Shown piece by piece: positions 1-8,265 of a DNA stretch of 35,369 nucleotides (the first letter of the stretch is position 1; the number at the start of each line of letters is the position of its first letter). The stretch comes from Psychromonas hadalis ATCC BAA-638 (lineage in GTDB: Bacteria > Pseudomonadota > Gammaproteobacteria > Enterobacterales > Psychromonadaceae), in NCBI RefSeq assembly GCF_000420245.1, contig NZ_ATUO01000019.1, forward strand, positions 1 to 35,369, read 5' to 3'. The position numbers and the translations under genes are program-made. The notes under the pieces were generated by a model. The model did no database searches. It was given only the letters and a program-made list of their open reading frames with translations, and was not told the origin of the DNA.

Positions 1-4
1 TTTT

Positions 5-122
5 TGCTTGGCGAACATAGCGCTGTGGTACCACCTGATCCCTTTCCGAACTCAGCAGTGAAACGCAGTTGCGCCGATGGTAGTGTGGGGTCTCCCCATG
101 TGAGAGTAGGTCATCGCCAAGC
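5..122 (+). rRNA. rrf: 5S ribosomal RNA
   Basis: This is the 5S rRNA of the large ribosomal subunit and the last gene of an rrn operon whose 16S and 23S lie outside the window to the left. The 5' end (TGCTTGGCGA) pairs with the 3' end (TCGCCAAGC) to close helix I. The internal gammaproteobacterial hallmarks are all present: the ACCACCTGATCCC segment, CCGAACTCAG, GAAACGCAGTTGCGCCGATGG and the GAGAGTAGGTCATCG run. The length of about 118 nt is normal. No tRNA follows before the terminator. The ends are set by pairing and may be off by 1-2 nt. Confidence 0.96.
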
Positions 123-136
123 GCCTAATAAACGGA

Positions 137-172
137 AAATCCCTGTTGACTATGTCAGCAGGGATTTTTTCG
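137..172 (+). terminator. Rho-independent terminator of the upstream rrn operon
   Basis: An 11-bp stem (TCCCTGTTGAC at 140-150 with GTCAGCAGGGA at 154-164, one G-T wobble, 3-nt loop) is preceded by an A run and followed by TTTTTTCG. It lies about 15 nt after the 5S gene and fits the end of the rRNA transcript. Confidence 0.93.
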
Positions 173-445
173 TTTAGGCGTTAAGCGATGACTGTTCGAG
201 CATGGAAAGATTAAAGTGGATATTTGGACAGAAAGAAATGATTGATAATCATTTCTGAGATATATCATAGTAATGAGTGGGCAATGCGTATAGTGATAGT
301 CGGGTGAGTTTTCCGATAGGCAAGGTTTACGAGCAATGTTCATCCATCGCTAGATTCCCCTCTTTAATTAAAATAATGAAAAAAATCTATTGACTACGTC
401 AGCAGATTCCTAAGATGAGAAGTCTGATATTCATATATTGGAAGC
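173..445. other. Gene-free spacer between rrn terminator and hslU terminator
   Basis: No credible coding region is visible here. The stretch holds a perfect 8-bp hairpin (GAAATGAT at 235-242 with ATCATTTC at 248-255) without a U tract. At 379-410 there is a degenerate copy of the rrn terminator core: TTGACTACGTCAGCAG against TTGACTATGTCAGCAG in the real one. The second copy has lost the GC-rich base of its stem, so it probably no longer terminates. It looks like the remnant of a duplicated 5S 3' flank. Confidence 0.6.
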
Positions 446-479
446 AAAAAAAACCACTAACAACAAATGTTATTAGTGG
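446..479 (-). terminator. Rho-independent terminator of hslVU
   Basis: Read on the minus strand, CCACTAATAA (479-470) pairs with TTGTTAGTGG (463-454), a 10-bp stem with one mismatch and a 6-nt loop. An uninterrupted T run follows (453-446). It lies about 25 nt after the hslU stop codon. Confidence 0.88.
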
Positions 480-502
480 ATTAAATAATATTTTATAGTG
501 AT

Positions 503-1843
503 CTATAGAATATAACGACTTAAATCTTCATTTTCTACTAAATCATCTAATGCATTTGCGACATAACTTTCATCAATGGTAATACTCTCACCACTGCGGT
601 CTGAAGCTTCATAAGAAAGTTCATCCATAATGCGTTCCATTAAAGTATGCAAACGACGTGCACCAATGTTTTCAGTGGTTTCATTAACATGCCAAGCAGA
701 TTTAGCTATTTTGTTAATACCATCTTGAGTGAAATTAATGGTGACACCTTCGGTGGCTAAAAGTGCTTGGTATTGCTCACTGAGCGATGCTTTAGGCTCG
801 GTAAGAATACGGGCTAAGTCTTCCTCTTTAAGTGCTTCTAGCTCGACACGGATTGGCAAACGCCCTTGTAGTTCTGGGATCAGATCAGAAGGTTTTGCGA
901 CTTGGAATGCACCCGATGCGATAAATAACATATGATCTGTTTTCACCATGCCATGTTTAGTGCTCACTGTTGAACCTTCAATTAGAGGTAATAAGTCACG
1001 CTGTACCCCTTCACGTGAAACGTCAGGGCCACTGCTATCACCGCGTTTACATATTTTATCGATCTCATCAATAAAGATAATACCGTTGTTTTCTGCTGCA
1101 AAAATAGCACGCTCTTTAAGATCTTCTTGGTTAATAAGACTGGCGGCTTCTGTTTCAACAATCGCTTTTAACGCATCTTTTATTTTCATTTTGCGTTTTT
1201 TAACTTCACCTTTACCAGATAGATTTTGGAACATACCCTGTAATTGATTGGTCATCTCTTCCATACCCGGAGGAGCCATAATTTCAACACCAATTTGTGG
1301 TGCAGGAACATCTACTTCAATCTCTTTGTCGTCAAGCTTACCTTCGCGCAGTTTCTTACGGAATGATTGGCGAGCAGCACCTTCAGTGACGGTATCGCCA
1401 CTGGTATCCCATTCACCAGATGTTTTAGCGGGGGGAATTAGAATATCTAAAATTTTATCTTCGGCGATATCTTCCGCTTTTTTGGTTACCTTTTTCATCT
1501 CTTGCTCACGAGTGATCTTAATTGCTACATCAACCAGATCACGTACAATGCTTTCTACTTCTTTACCGACGTAACCTACTTCAGTAAATTTTGTTGCTTC
1601 TACTTTAATAAAAGGAGCATTGGCAAGTTTAGCAAGACGACGAGCAATCTCTGTTTTACCAACACCAGTAGGGCCGATCATCAAAATATTTTTGGGTGTC
1701 ACTTCTTGACGAATCTCTTCATCAAGCTGCATACGACGCCAGCGATTACGTAAAGCAATCGCGACTGCGCGTTTTGCTTTGCTTTGTCCAATAATGTGAT
1801 GATCTAATTCAGCGGTTATCTGCTTGGGAGTCATGTCTGACAT
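503..1843 (-). CDS. hslU: ATP-dependent protease ATPase subunit HslU (ClpY)
   Basis: HslU is the AAA+ hexameric unfoldase that binds, unfolds and threads substrates into the HslV peptidase; the pair forms a cytoplasmic heat-shock protease. The sequence shows Walker A GPTGVGKT (residues 57-64), the GYVG pore loop (90-93), the long inserted I domain (about 110-240), and Walker B IIFIDE (255-260). The C-terminus ends LSRYIL, close to the SRFIL tail that docks into HslV pockets. At 446 residues it is about the family norm. The start MSDMTPKQI matches the E. coli N-terminus (MSEMTPREI). It begins 12 nt after the hslV stop codon, so the two are co-transcribed, and the terminator at 446-479 ends the unit. 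Confidence 0.98.
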   Translation of the reverse strand: MSDMTPKQITAELDHHIIGQSKAKRAVAIALRNRWRRMQLDEEIRQEVTPKNILMIGPTGVGKTEIARRLAKLANAPFIKVEATKFTEVGYVGKEVESIVRDLVDVAIKITREQEMKKVTKKAEDIAEDKILDILIPPAKTSGEWDTSGDTVTEGAARQSFRKKLREGKLDDKEIEVDVPAPQIGVEIMAPPGMEEMTNQLQGMFQNLSGKGEVKKRKMKIKDALKAIVETEAASLINQEDLKERAIFAAENNGIIFIDEIDKICKRGDSSGPDVSREGVQRDLLPLIEGSTVSTKHGMVKTDHMLFIASGAFQVAKPSDLIPELQGRLPIRVELEALKEEDLARILTEPKASLSEQYQALLATEGVTINFTQDGINKIAKSAWHVNETTENIGARRLHTLMERIMDELSYEASDRSGESITIDESYVANALDDLVENEDLSRYIL

Positions 1844-1855
1844 AATATTATTTTC

Positions 1856-2407
1856 CTATTTATCGCTACTATTTTCATTACTATCGAAATTAATCACTTC
1901 GATAGTCTGGTTAGTATTGGTGAATACACAGATATTACCTGCAATGGTTAATGCTTTTTCAACAATAGTTTTCGCATCTAAATCAGTATTTTCAAGCAAT
2001 GCGATTGCTGCCGATTGGGCAAAGTTGCCACCAGAACCAATGGCGATAATATCGTTTTCTGGGCGAACCACATCACCGTTACCAGTAATAATGTATGAAT
2101 GTTTGGCATCTGCAACGGCTAATAATGCTTCAAGCTTGCGTAATATTTTATCGGTGCGCCAATCTTTCGCGAGTTCTACCGCTGCGCGCTCTAAGTTACC
2201 TTGATGAGCTTGTAATTTAGCTTCAAAACGTTCCAGTAACGTGAATGCATCTGCCGTACCGCCAGCGAAGCCCGCAATAACTTGATTATTATATAAACGA
2301 TGCACCTTACGTGCATTACCTTTCATGACGGTGTTGCCGAGAGAAACTTGACCGTCACCACCTACAACCACTTGGTTGCCACGGCGAACTGAAACAATAG
2401 TTGTCAT
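1856..2407 (-). CDS. hslV: ATP-dependent protease proteolytic subunit HslV (ClpQ)
   Basis: HslV is the threonine peptidase of the HslUV complex, a double hexameric ring related to proteasome beta subunits. After removal of Met1 the protein starts TTIVSVRRG, so the catalytic N-terminal threonine is Thr2. The GGDGQVS segment and the [13 protein letters not shown] region are typical. The protein has 183 residues against about 176 in E. coli; the excess is a polar tail (NENSSDK). It is the first gene of the hslV-hslU unit and has its own sigma-32-type promoter upstream, after the terminator of the argS-ftsN unit. Confidence 0.98.
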   Translation of the reverse strand: MTTIVSVRRGNQVVVGGDGQVSLGNTVMKGNARKVHRLYNNQVIAGFAGGTADAFTLLERFEAKLQAHQGNLERAAVELAKDWRTDKILRKLEALLAVADAKHSYIITGNGDVVRPENDIIAIGSGGNFAQSAAIALLENTDLDAKTIVEKALTIAGNICVFTNTNQTIEVINFDSNENSSDK

Positions 2408-2441
2408 TTTAATTACCTGTTTATTGATATCTATTTAATAG

Positions 2442-2472
2442 ATATAGGGGGAAAGGGAGGATATTTCAAGGG
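2442..2472 (-). promoter_or_regulatory. Heat-shock (sigma-32, RpoH) promoter of hslVU
   Basis: On the minus strand the sequence reads CCCTTGAAA (2472-2464), 13 nt, then CCCCTATAT (2450-2442). The known RpoH consensus is CTTGAAA, 13-17 nt, CCCCATnT, so the -35 is perfect and the -10 keeps the C run and the AT. It lies 35 nt upstream of hslV, a known heat-shock operon in enterobacteria. Confidence 0.78.
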
Positions 2473-2512
2473 AGTAAAAAATAGAAAAGGGTAAATTTTC
2501 ATTTACCCTTTT
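2473..2512 (-). terminator. Rho-independent terminator after the ftsN-like gene
   Basis: A perfect 12-bp stem (AAAAGGGTAAAT at 2485-2496 with ATTTACCCTTTT at 2501-2512, 4-nt loop) starts 14 nt after the ftsN-like stop codon on the minus strand. It is followed there by CTATTTTTT. It separates the argS-ftsN transcript from the hslVU promoter. Confidence 0.85.
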
Positions 2513-2525
2513 ATTTGCAGTTGTA

Positions 2526-3059
2526 TTAACGCCAATACCAAATTTGGCAGCCATTAATTTTTGCGCGTTGTAGTTTATGACGTTCTTTTTCTGCAACACG
2601 TTTTCTATCGTATGGACCAAGAATGACACGATACCATGAGCCTGTTTTTTTAACCGTGCTGTTTAAGCCTTGAAAAGCGATACGTGCTTTTAATGTTTCA
2701 GCATCCTTCTGTTTTCTGAATGACCCGCACTGCATCTGATAAGGGCGTGTATTCTTTTTCTCTTCAGGAATATCGACCTCAACCTTTTTGCTTGGTAGTG
2801 ATTTTTCATACTGCCATTTTGGCTGAGGCTTTTCAGGTAAGGCTTCCTCTTTTTTAATCGTCTGTTTTTTTACTTTTTGAACCGCCTCTGGTTTATCAAC
2901 AGCAAATATAAAATAGCCGATAAATGCAACCAGTGATAGCGCAATAGTAAACGCTAAAAAAGGAAAACCTTGCTTGGTCTTTTTTTGAGGGCGTTTGGGT
3001 GCTGAGCGCCTCTCTTTTCTAATACCAACATTTTTTTTACGTCTACTGGAAGGCGCCAT
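2526..3059 (-). CDS. ftsN: FtsN-like SPOR-domain cell division protein
   Basis: FtsN is a late division protein that activates septal peptidoglycan synthesis; its SPOR domain binds denuded glycan at the septum. A very basic cytoplasmic N-terminus (residues 1-31) precedes one membrane segment (about 32-53). A Lys/Glu/Pro-rich periplasmic linker follows (55-105), then a SPOR domain (about 107-177) containing YQMQCGSFRKQKDAE and WYRVILGPYDRKRVAEK. At 177 residues it is much shorter than E. coli FtsN (319), mostly through a shorter linker. Its place between argS and hslV is the usual ftsN locus in Vibrio and Shewanella, which supports the name. It starts 1 nt after the argS stop codon, so translation is probably coupled. 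Confidence 0.85.
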   Translation of the reverse strand: MAPSSRRKKNVGIRKERRSAPKRPQKKTKQGFPFLAFTIALSLVAFIGYFIFAVDKPEAVQKVKKQTIKKEEALPEKPQPKWQYEKSLPSKKVEVDIPEEKKNTRPYQMQCGSFRKQKDAETLKARIAFQGLNSTVKKTGSWYRVILGPYDRKRVAEKERHKLQRAKINGCQIWYWR

Positions 3060-3060
3060 A

Positions 3061-4809
3061 TTACATGCGCTCTAAGGTATTAATACCTAACAATGATAAT
3101 CCCTGTTTTAACGTTTTAGCGGTTAACGCGGCTAATTTTAAACGGCTCTGTTTTTGTGCTTCAGTTTCTGCAGTTAAAATTGGGCAGGCTTCGTAGAAAC
3201 TTGAGAATAAACCCGCTAATTCGAACAGGTAGGCACATAGGAAGTGTGGCATGCCCTGTTTACCCACTTGGCTAATAATCTCATTAAATTGCATTAATTT
3301 GTTAGCGAGATCTTTCTCTTTTTCCTCAGTAAAGGAAACATCAGCTGTGATGCTATCCATCTCAATTTTTGCTTTGTTGAAGATACTGGCAACACGCGTG
3401 TAAGCATATAAGAGATAAGGTGCGGTATTACCTTCAAAACTGAGCATGCTATCAAAGCTAAAGGTGTAATCGCTGGTACGATTTTTAGAAAGGTCTGCAT
3501 ATTTAACAGAAGCGATCCCAACAACAGAGGCGATATGACGAAGTTCATCTTCCGCCATCTCTTGATTTTTCTCTTTAACTAACTCGTATGCACGTTCTTC
3601 AGCTTCGGTGAGTAGATCAGCAAGTTTGGGTGTTGAACCTGCACGTGTTTTAAAGGGTTTACCATCATCCCCCATCACGGTGCCAAAAGGCATATGTTCA
3701 AGTGTGGTTTCTGGTTTCACAAACTCAGCTAAACGAGCAACTTCAAATACTTGCTGGAAATGTAGACCTTGGCGTGCATCGACGAAGTAAAGTGCTCTGT
3801 CTGCATTTAATACTGATTGACGGTAACGAATGGCCGCTAAATCAGACGTTGCATAAAGGAAACCACCATCTTTTTTCTTGATGATAACAGGAAGAGGCTC
3901 ACCCTCTTTATTTTTAAAATTATCTAAAAATACACATTTAGCGCCTTGGCTCTCTTGCAGTAATCCCTTTTTATCAAGGTCACTGACAACGACGGATAAG
4001 TCTTTATTGTAAGCACTTTCACCGCGAATATCTTCTAGGCTTAAGCTAACACCTAAACGCTGATAGGTTTCTTGGCAGTGTGAAATACTGATCTCTTTAA
4101 ACTCTTTCCACAGTGTTAGGCACTCTTCATTACCACTTTGTAGTTCAACAACCAGGAAACGCGCACGGTTTGCAAACTCTTCTGATTCATCAAAACGTGC
4201 TTTTGCTGCGCGATAAAATACTTCTAAGTCTGCTAGATTTTTTGAAATTTCGATGTTTTGTGCACGTAACTCTTCCATGTAAGCGAGTAACATACCAAAT
4301 TGTGTTCCCCAATCACCTACGTGGTTTTGACGAATTACATTTTGACCTTGAAATTCTAAGGTACGTGTTACAGCATCACCAATGACGGTTGAACGCAAGT
4401 GACCAACATGCATCTCTTTAGCAAGATTTGGTGATGAGTAGTCGATAACAATGTTCTGTGGTTCGCTGACTAATTCAACATTTAAACGTCTATCGGCATA
4501 AGCGCTATCGATCTGTTTTTCAAGGAAGTTTGGATTAATGAAAAAATTAATAAAACCGGGCCCTGCAATCTCAGTTTTAATAATAAGTTCTGATGCAGGC
4601 AAGTTTTTAACGATCAACTCCGCTAAGGCCCGAGGATTCTGCCTTGCGGGTTTTGCTAACATCAAAGCAAGGTTGTTAGCAAAATCACCATGAGATTTGT
4701 CTTTAGTACGATCAATGACAATACGTGGCTGAATATCTTTTGGGAGAACTTGTTGTTTTTGAAGGGCAATAATTGCTTGTTCAAGTTGTTGCTGGATAAA
4801 CGCTTTCAT
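3061..4809 (-). CDS. argS: Arginine-tRNA ligase
   Basis: ArgRS charges tRNA-Arg with arginine in the cytoplasm (class I synthetase). Visible parts are the N-terminal additional domain (about 1-105), the class I HIGH motif as HVGH (134-137) within [16 protein letters not shown], and a degenerate KMSK region ([10 protein letters not shown]) as in many ArgRS. The C-terminal anticodon-binding DALR domain ends [10 protein letters not shown], close to the E. coli ending. The length of 582 is near the family norm of about 577. It is followed directly by the ftsN-like gene. Its upstream region (4810-5057) contains a roughly 70-bp direct duplication that probably includes the promoter. Confidence 0.98.
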   Translation of the reverse strand: MKAFIQQQLEQAIIALQKQQVLPKDIQPRIVIDRTKDKSHGDFANNLALMLAKPARQNPRALAELIVKNLPASELIIKTEIAGPGFINFFINPNFLEKQIDSAYADRRLNVELVSEPQNIVIDYSSPNLAKEMHVGHLRSTVIGDAVTRTLEFQGQNVIRQNHVGDWGTQFGMLLAYMEELRAQNIEISKNLADLEVFYRAAKARFDESEEFANRARFLVVELQSGNEECLTLWKEFKEISISHCQETYQRLGVSLSLEDIRGESAYNKDLSVVVSDLDKKGLLQESQGAKCVFLDNFKNKEGEPLPVIIKKKDGGFLYATSDLAAIRYRQSVLNADRALYFVDARQGLHFQQVFEVARLAEFVKPETTLEHMPFGTVMGDDGKPFKTRAGSTPKLADLLTEAEERAYELVKEKNQEMAEDELRHIASVVGIASVKYADLSKNRTSDYTFSFDSMLSFEGNTAPYLLYAYTRVASIFNKAKIEMDSITADVSFTEEKEKDLANKLMQFNEIISQVGKQGMPHFLCAYLFELAGLFSSFYEACPILTAETEAQKQSRLKLAALTAKTLKQGLSLLGINTLERM

Positions 4810-4820
4810 AGATAATTCAC

Positions 4821-5012
4821 CAATTGATACAGACTAAAAAGAGAGGGGGAATTCTACAATTTATCGACTGGGAAAACTAGGGGAGCGTGCAGGTCTCGCT
4901 TATTTATTAACGTAACCTATGCTGTAATAATTATATAAAATCAATACAGGCTAAAAATAGAAGAGGAATTCTACCGTTTATCGATTGGGAAAACTAAGGG
5001 GCAGTGTAGATC
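4821..5012. repeat. Imperfect direct duplication (about 70 bp) in the argS upstream region
   Basis: Copy 1 spans about 4821-4895 and copy 2 about 4941-5012. Both carry a GACTAAAAA/GGCTAAAAA segment, then GGAATTCTAC, TTTATCGA and TGGGAAAACTA followed by a G run, with scattered differences. The copies lie head to tail, about 115-120 nt apart, in the non-coding space before argS. On the minus strand each carries GTAGAATTCC, which could serve as a -10 region, so argS may have two diverged promoter copies. That reading is inference. Confidence 0.75.
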
Positions 5013-5042
5013 GAATCTATTATATTAATGGATTCGACCTAC
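5006..5042 (-). terminator. Inverted repeat after the helical protein gene; possible terminator or attenuator
   Basis: GTAGATCGAATC (5006-5017) pairs with GATTCGACCTAC (5031-5042) with one wobble and a 13-nt loop. It begins 15 nt after the stop codon at 5058. No U tract follows on the minus strand, so intrinsic termination is doubtful. It could be an RNA stem ahead of argS. Confidence 0.45.
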
Positions 5043-5057
5043 GTGGAATATGAGAGG

Positions 5058-5513
5058 TTACATAAACTCAAACTCGTGACTGGCAATCACCACTTGATGT
5101 AGTGTTTCCTCCTCTTGGTTACTGAGGTTTTCGAGTGCCAGTTCCGCTTCAATGGTCGGGGAATTGTAAGCTGCCGTTTGCATCAGCTCAATTAACTGCA
5201 TATCAAGTTTCATGGCGAGCGCAACGACATCATCAATGGCTAAATCAGGTTGCAGTTTCATCTGTTGGCATTTCATAGGAAAGCTCTGATCAAAAATATT
5301 GTCTAACCATGTTTCTAGTAAGCTCGCGGGGGCTTGTTGGGCATATTCATGTAGATGATAATAGGATAACTGTTCTTTGTTACGCATAAAATCGAGCAGT
5401 AATTTTACCTTTTCATCGCTCGCTTCCAAGCTTAAACGCAGATAGAGATCGGCGAGTGCAATATGACACTCTTCAATATAAGCTAAAAACTCTTTTATTG
5501 GCTTGAAACGCAT
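5058..5513 (-). CDS. Uncharacterised all-helical protein, ferritin-like pattern
   Basis: I do not recognise this family. The 151-residue product looks entirely helical and soluble, with no signal peptide or membrane segment. Four amphipathic helices can be proposed at about 5-28, 33-60, 92-116 and 121-145. Acid/histidine pairs sit in helix positions: E14-x-x-H17, E47 with H53/H55, and E136-x-x-H139. That pattern recalls ferritin-like four-helix bundles, but the ligand spacing is incomplete, so metal binding is a guess. The start has a strong ribosome site (AAGGAG, about 8 nt upstream of ATG on the minus strand). It lies upstream of argS on the same strand, separated by 248 bp. Confidence 0.75.
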   Translation of the reverse strand: MRFKPIKEFLAYIEECHIALADLYLRLSLEASDEKVKLLLDFMRNKEQLSYYHLHEYAQQAPASLLETWLDNIFDQSFPMKCQQMKLQPDLAIDDVVALAMKLDMQLIELMQTAAYNSPTIEAELALENLSNQEEETLHQVVIASHEFEFM

Positions 5514-5678
5514 ACTCGACTCCTTGGGAAATATGATTTATACCCCTTAAAGCGTAGTTACTTTATATTTGTTTACGTATAAAAAACCAACATAAATAGA
5601 GTAAACGTTGAATTGTCACTTGCTTTTTTCGTAAGTCGAATTAAGACTCTAATAATATCAATTAGTTACTGGTTATAT

Positions 5679-6023
5679 ATACCCGTTACCATTCAAGATA
5701 CAAAGTTCAGCAAGTGGAGAGGTGAACTGATTCTAGGCGGTAAGTTGAAGCTCTAACTGGTTCAAGCGAAACTTACTAACAACGAATATGTTTGCCTCAC
5801 CGCTTGCCCTGTGGGTCGCTAGCTCGCCTCTTGTGTAAGCATGGCAATTCAGCGTTGCAACACTTGATAAGGACTAGCCATTAAAGAATGAAAGTATTTT
5901 ATTTCATTTTACCGATAGAGGATTAATGTCTTTTTATTAATCTCTCGTAAGACCTTCATGTTGCGCCTTGCCTTGGTATCCGAGCTAGTGACTGAATAAA
6001 GTATCCTGATTGGTAACGGGTAT
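5679..6023. mobile_element. MITE-like element, family 1 copy A (345 bp), overlapping the uvrD 3' end
   Basis: A non-coding element bounded by inverted repeats: ATACCCGTTACCATTCA at the left end and TGATTGGTAACGGGTAT at the right end match at 16 of 17 positions. A diverged second copy lies at 18539-18943. Inside is a hairpin-forming segment (GATAGAGGATTAAT ... ATTAATCTCTC, about 5920-5949). It encodes no transposase. Its last 39 bp are translated as the final 12 codons and stop of uvrD. Every end of both copies has TA just outside CCCG or CTCG, which would fit a TA target duplication, but TA may simply belong to the repeat. The rest of 5514-5678 is AT-rich upstream DNA of the minus-strand gene ending at 5058. 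Confidence 0.85.
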
Positions 6024-8186
6024 GACCTCTAAACGTGCATAAGCGGTCATCAACCATTTACTGCCAACGTCTGAGAAATGTACCTGTAAACGGCTATTTT
6101 CACCACTTCCTTCTTGCGCAATAATGGTTCCTTCACCAAATTTAACATGTTTAACTTGCTGGCCTAATTGGAAACCTAATACATCTTGGCTTTCGCTTTT
6201 AAAAGTGCTTGGTAATGGCGCAGGTTGCATTCGTTTTACTTGTGTTTTTTTACGCACAAAATGAATATCTTTTTCAGGTAGTTCGGCAATAAAGCGAGAG
6301 GGCGAATGAAATTTCTCTTGCCCGTATAAACGACGACTTTCAGCATGGCAGATGGTGAGCTTTTTCATGGCACGGGTCATGCCAACATAACAAAGGCGAC
6401 GTTCCTCAGCTAAACGTGTTTCATCTTCGGTGGAGCGTTGTCCCGGAAACATGCCTTCTTCAACCCCGACCATAAAGACCTGTGAGAACTCTAACCCTTT
6501 TGCTGAATGCATGGTCATCAGTTGCACCGCATCTTCAAATTCATCGGCTTGGTTATCACCGGACTCTAACGCAGCATAAGCAAGAAAAGCGGTGAGTTCA
6601 TCCATCTCCTGTTCTTCTTCAGGCACTTTAAATTGCTGAGCCGCTGAAACCAGTTCTTGTAAATTTTCAATGCGTGTACGGGATTTTTCACCTTTCTCTG
6701 CTTGAAACATTGCTTTTAAACCAGAATGGCTAATGATGTGATCCACCATTTGAAACAGTGGTAATTCTGATGTTTCACTTTTAAAACGACTTACTAGCTC
6801 TATAAAGCCATTTAGAGAACTTCGTGCACCTGCGCTGAGTTGTTTATTTTCAAGTAAATAAACGGCAGCTTGCCACATCGTATAACCCTGCTCACGGGCA
6901 CAAAATCTAATTTTATCGAGGGTGGTATTGCCAATTTTACGTTTTGGTTTATTAACAATACGTTCAAACGCGGCATCATCTTGGTGGTTATTCATTAAAC
7001 GCAGATAAGCCATGCTATCTTTTATTTCCAAACGGTCAAAGAAGCGCTGTCCACCATAAATATGAAACGGTATTTGATTGTTCATAAACTCTGTTTCAAA
7101 GAGGCGAGATTGAGCATTGCTACGATATAAAATGGCACAATCACAAAGTTTGTTACCTTCACGCTCCCATGCTTTAATTTGTGAGGTGACATAACGTGTT
7201 TCATCATAATCATTGAATGCGCTGTAAATTGCGATAGGCTCGCCATCTTCACCGCTGGTCCATAATACTTTACCTAAGCGATTACTATTGTTTTGAATCA
7301 ATTGGTTAGAAGCGTTAAGGATATGCCCTGTGGAGCGATAGTTTTGTTCTAAACGCACGGTGACGGGGTTATTTTTCTCTTTTAAGAAACGTTGGATATT
7401 TTCAACATCAGCACCACGCCAACCATAGATAGATTGGTCATCATCACCGACAATGGTTAAAAAATTATTACTGTCTGTGAGCAAGTTTAACCACGCGTAT
7501 TGTAATTTATTGGTATCTTGAAATTCGTCCACTAAAACGTGTTTAAAGCGATCTTGGTAATGTTTTAATAGTGCCTCGTTATTGAGCAATAACTCATGTG
7601 CGCGCAATAACAATTCTGCAAAATCCACTAATCCTGCTAATTGGCATGCTTCTTCATAGGCTTGATAAACTTGTAAGCGTTGTTTCTCTTGTAAGCTATA
7701 ACCGGCATCAATATGTTTAGCACGTAATCCTTCATCTTTTTTATCGTTGATATACCACTGTAGCTCTTTGGCGGGGTAAAATTTATCATCAAGGTTAAGC
7801 GTTTTGATAATACGTTTAACCATTTTTAGCTGATCATCACTGTCGATGATCTGAAACTGCTCGGGCAGGTTGGCTTGTTGATAATGCAACCGCAATAAAC
7901 GATGGGCGATACCATGAAAAGTACCAATCCACATGCCACCAATCTGAAAAGGGCAGATATCCGCGATACGGCCACGCATCTCTTTGGCTGCTTTATTGGT
8001 AAAGGTTACCGCTAAAATACCATAGGTTGGAATGTTTTTTTCCTGCATTAACCATGCGATACGATGGGTTAAAACACGGGTTTTACCACTTCCTGCACCT
8101 GCGAGTACCAGCATATTTTGTTCTGGTGCAGAAACGGCAGCCCGTTGAAAATCGTTTAAACCATCAGTTAAGTAGGAAACATCCAT
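5985..8186 (-). CDS. uvrD: DNA helicase II UvrD
   Basis: UvrD is a superfamily 1A 3'-5' helicase acting in nucleotide excision repair and methyl-directed mismatch repair, and it clears RecA filaments. Motifs seen are Walker A AGAGSGKT (29-36), VDEFQDTN (219-226), QSIYGWRGAD (251-260), the motif IV region RLEQNYRS, and LMTMHSAKGLEF and LCYVGMTRA near the C-terminus. The N-terminus MDVSYLTDGLND matches E. coli UvrD rather than Rep. The C-terminal KWLMTAYARLEV aligns with the end of E. coli UvrD. The 12 residues after it (IPVTNQDTLFSH) and the TAG stop are encoded by the terminal repeat of a MITE-like element. It ends the lptM-lysA-dapF-xerC-yigB-uvrD series and has a probable LexA site upstream. 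Confidence 0.97.
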   Translation of the reverse strand: MDVSYLTDGLNDFQRAAVSAPEQNMLVLAGAGSGKTRVLTHRIAWLMQEKNIPTYGILAVTFTNKAAKEMRGRIADICPFQIGGMWIGTFHGIAHRLLRLHYQQANLPEQFQIIDSDDQLKMVKRIIKTLNLDDKFYPAKELQWYINDKKDEGLRAKHIDAGYSLQEKQRLQVYQAYEEACQLAGLVDFAELLLRAHELLLNNEALLKHYQDRFKHVLVDEFQDTNKLQYAWLNLLTDSNNFLTIVGDDDQSIYGWRGADVENIQRFLKEKNNPVTVRLEQNYRSTGHILNASNQLIQNNSNRLGKVLWTSGEDGEPIAIYSAFNDYDETRYVTSQIKAWEREGNKLCDCAILYRSNAQSRLFETEFMNNQIPFHIYGGQRFFDRLEIKDSMAYLRLMNNHQDDAAFERIVNKPKRKIGNTTLDKIRFCAREQGYTMWQAAVYLLENKQLSAGARSSLNGFIELVSRFKSETSELPLFQMVDHIISHSGLKAMFQAEKGEKSRTRIENLQELVSAAQQFKVPEEEQEMDELTAFLAYAALESGDNQADEFEDAVQLMTMHSAKGLEFSQVFMVGVEEGMFPGQRSTEDETRLAEERRLCYVGMTRAMKKLTICHAESRRLYGQEKFHSPSRFIAELPEKDIHFVRKKTQVKRMQPAPLPSTFKSESQDVLGFQLGQQVKHVKFGEGTIIAQEGSGENSRLQVHFSDVGSKWLMTAYARLEVIPVTNQDTLFSH

Positions 8187-8196
8187 AGAGAGATAC

Positions 8197-8212
8197 CTGT
8201 TTATTTATTCAG
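8197..8212. promoter_or_regulatory. Probable LexA (SOS) box upstream of uvrD
   Basis: CTGTTTATTTATTCAG matches the LexA consensus CTGT-N8-ACAG at 7 of the 8 conserved positions, with an all-A/T core. It ends 11 nt before the uvrD start codon. E. coli uvrD is a known SOS gene. The site would let uvrD respond to DNA damage separately from the upstream operon. Confidence 0.6.
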
Positions 8213-8265
8213 TGAATTAATAATACGTGAAGATGTACTTATCAACAAGTTGATCGTTTTATTTA

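Noticed and set aside
155-343. 62-codon frame on the minus strand after the 5S gene
   Set aside because: It overlaps the rrn terminator, has no ribosome site and its product has no domain-like pattern.
1248-1574. Plus-strand frames inside hslU, and similar long antisense frames in hslV, argS, xerC, coaBC, slmA, mscS and nadB
   Set aside because: They are shadows of well-identified genes, lacking ribosome sites and recognisable protein features.
2427-2445. 8-bp stem (ATATCTAT/ATAGATAT) in the hslV upstream region as an mRNA-stabilising hairpin, as described for E. coli hslVU
   Set aside because: Half of it overlaps the -10 element of the proposed sigma-32 promoter, so the full stem would not be in that transcript.
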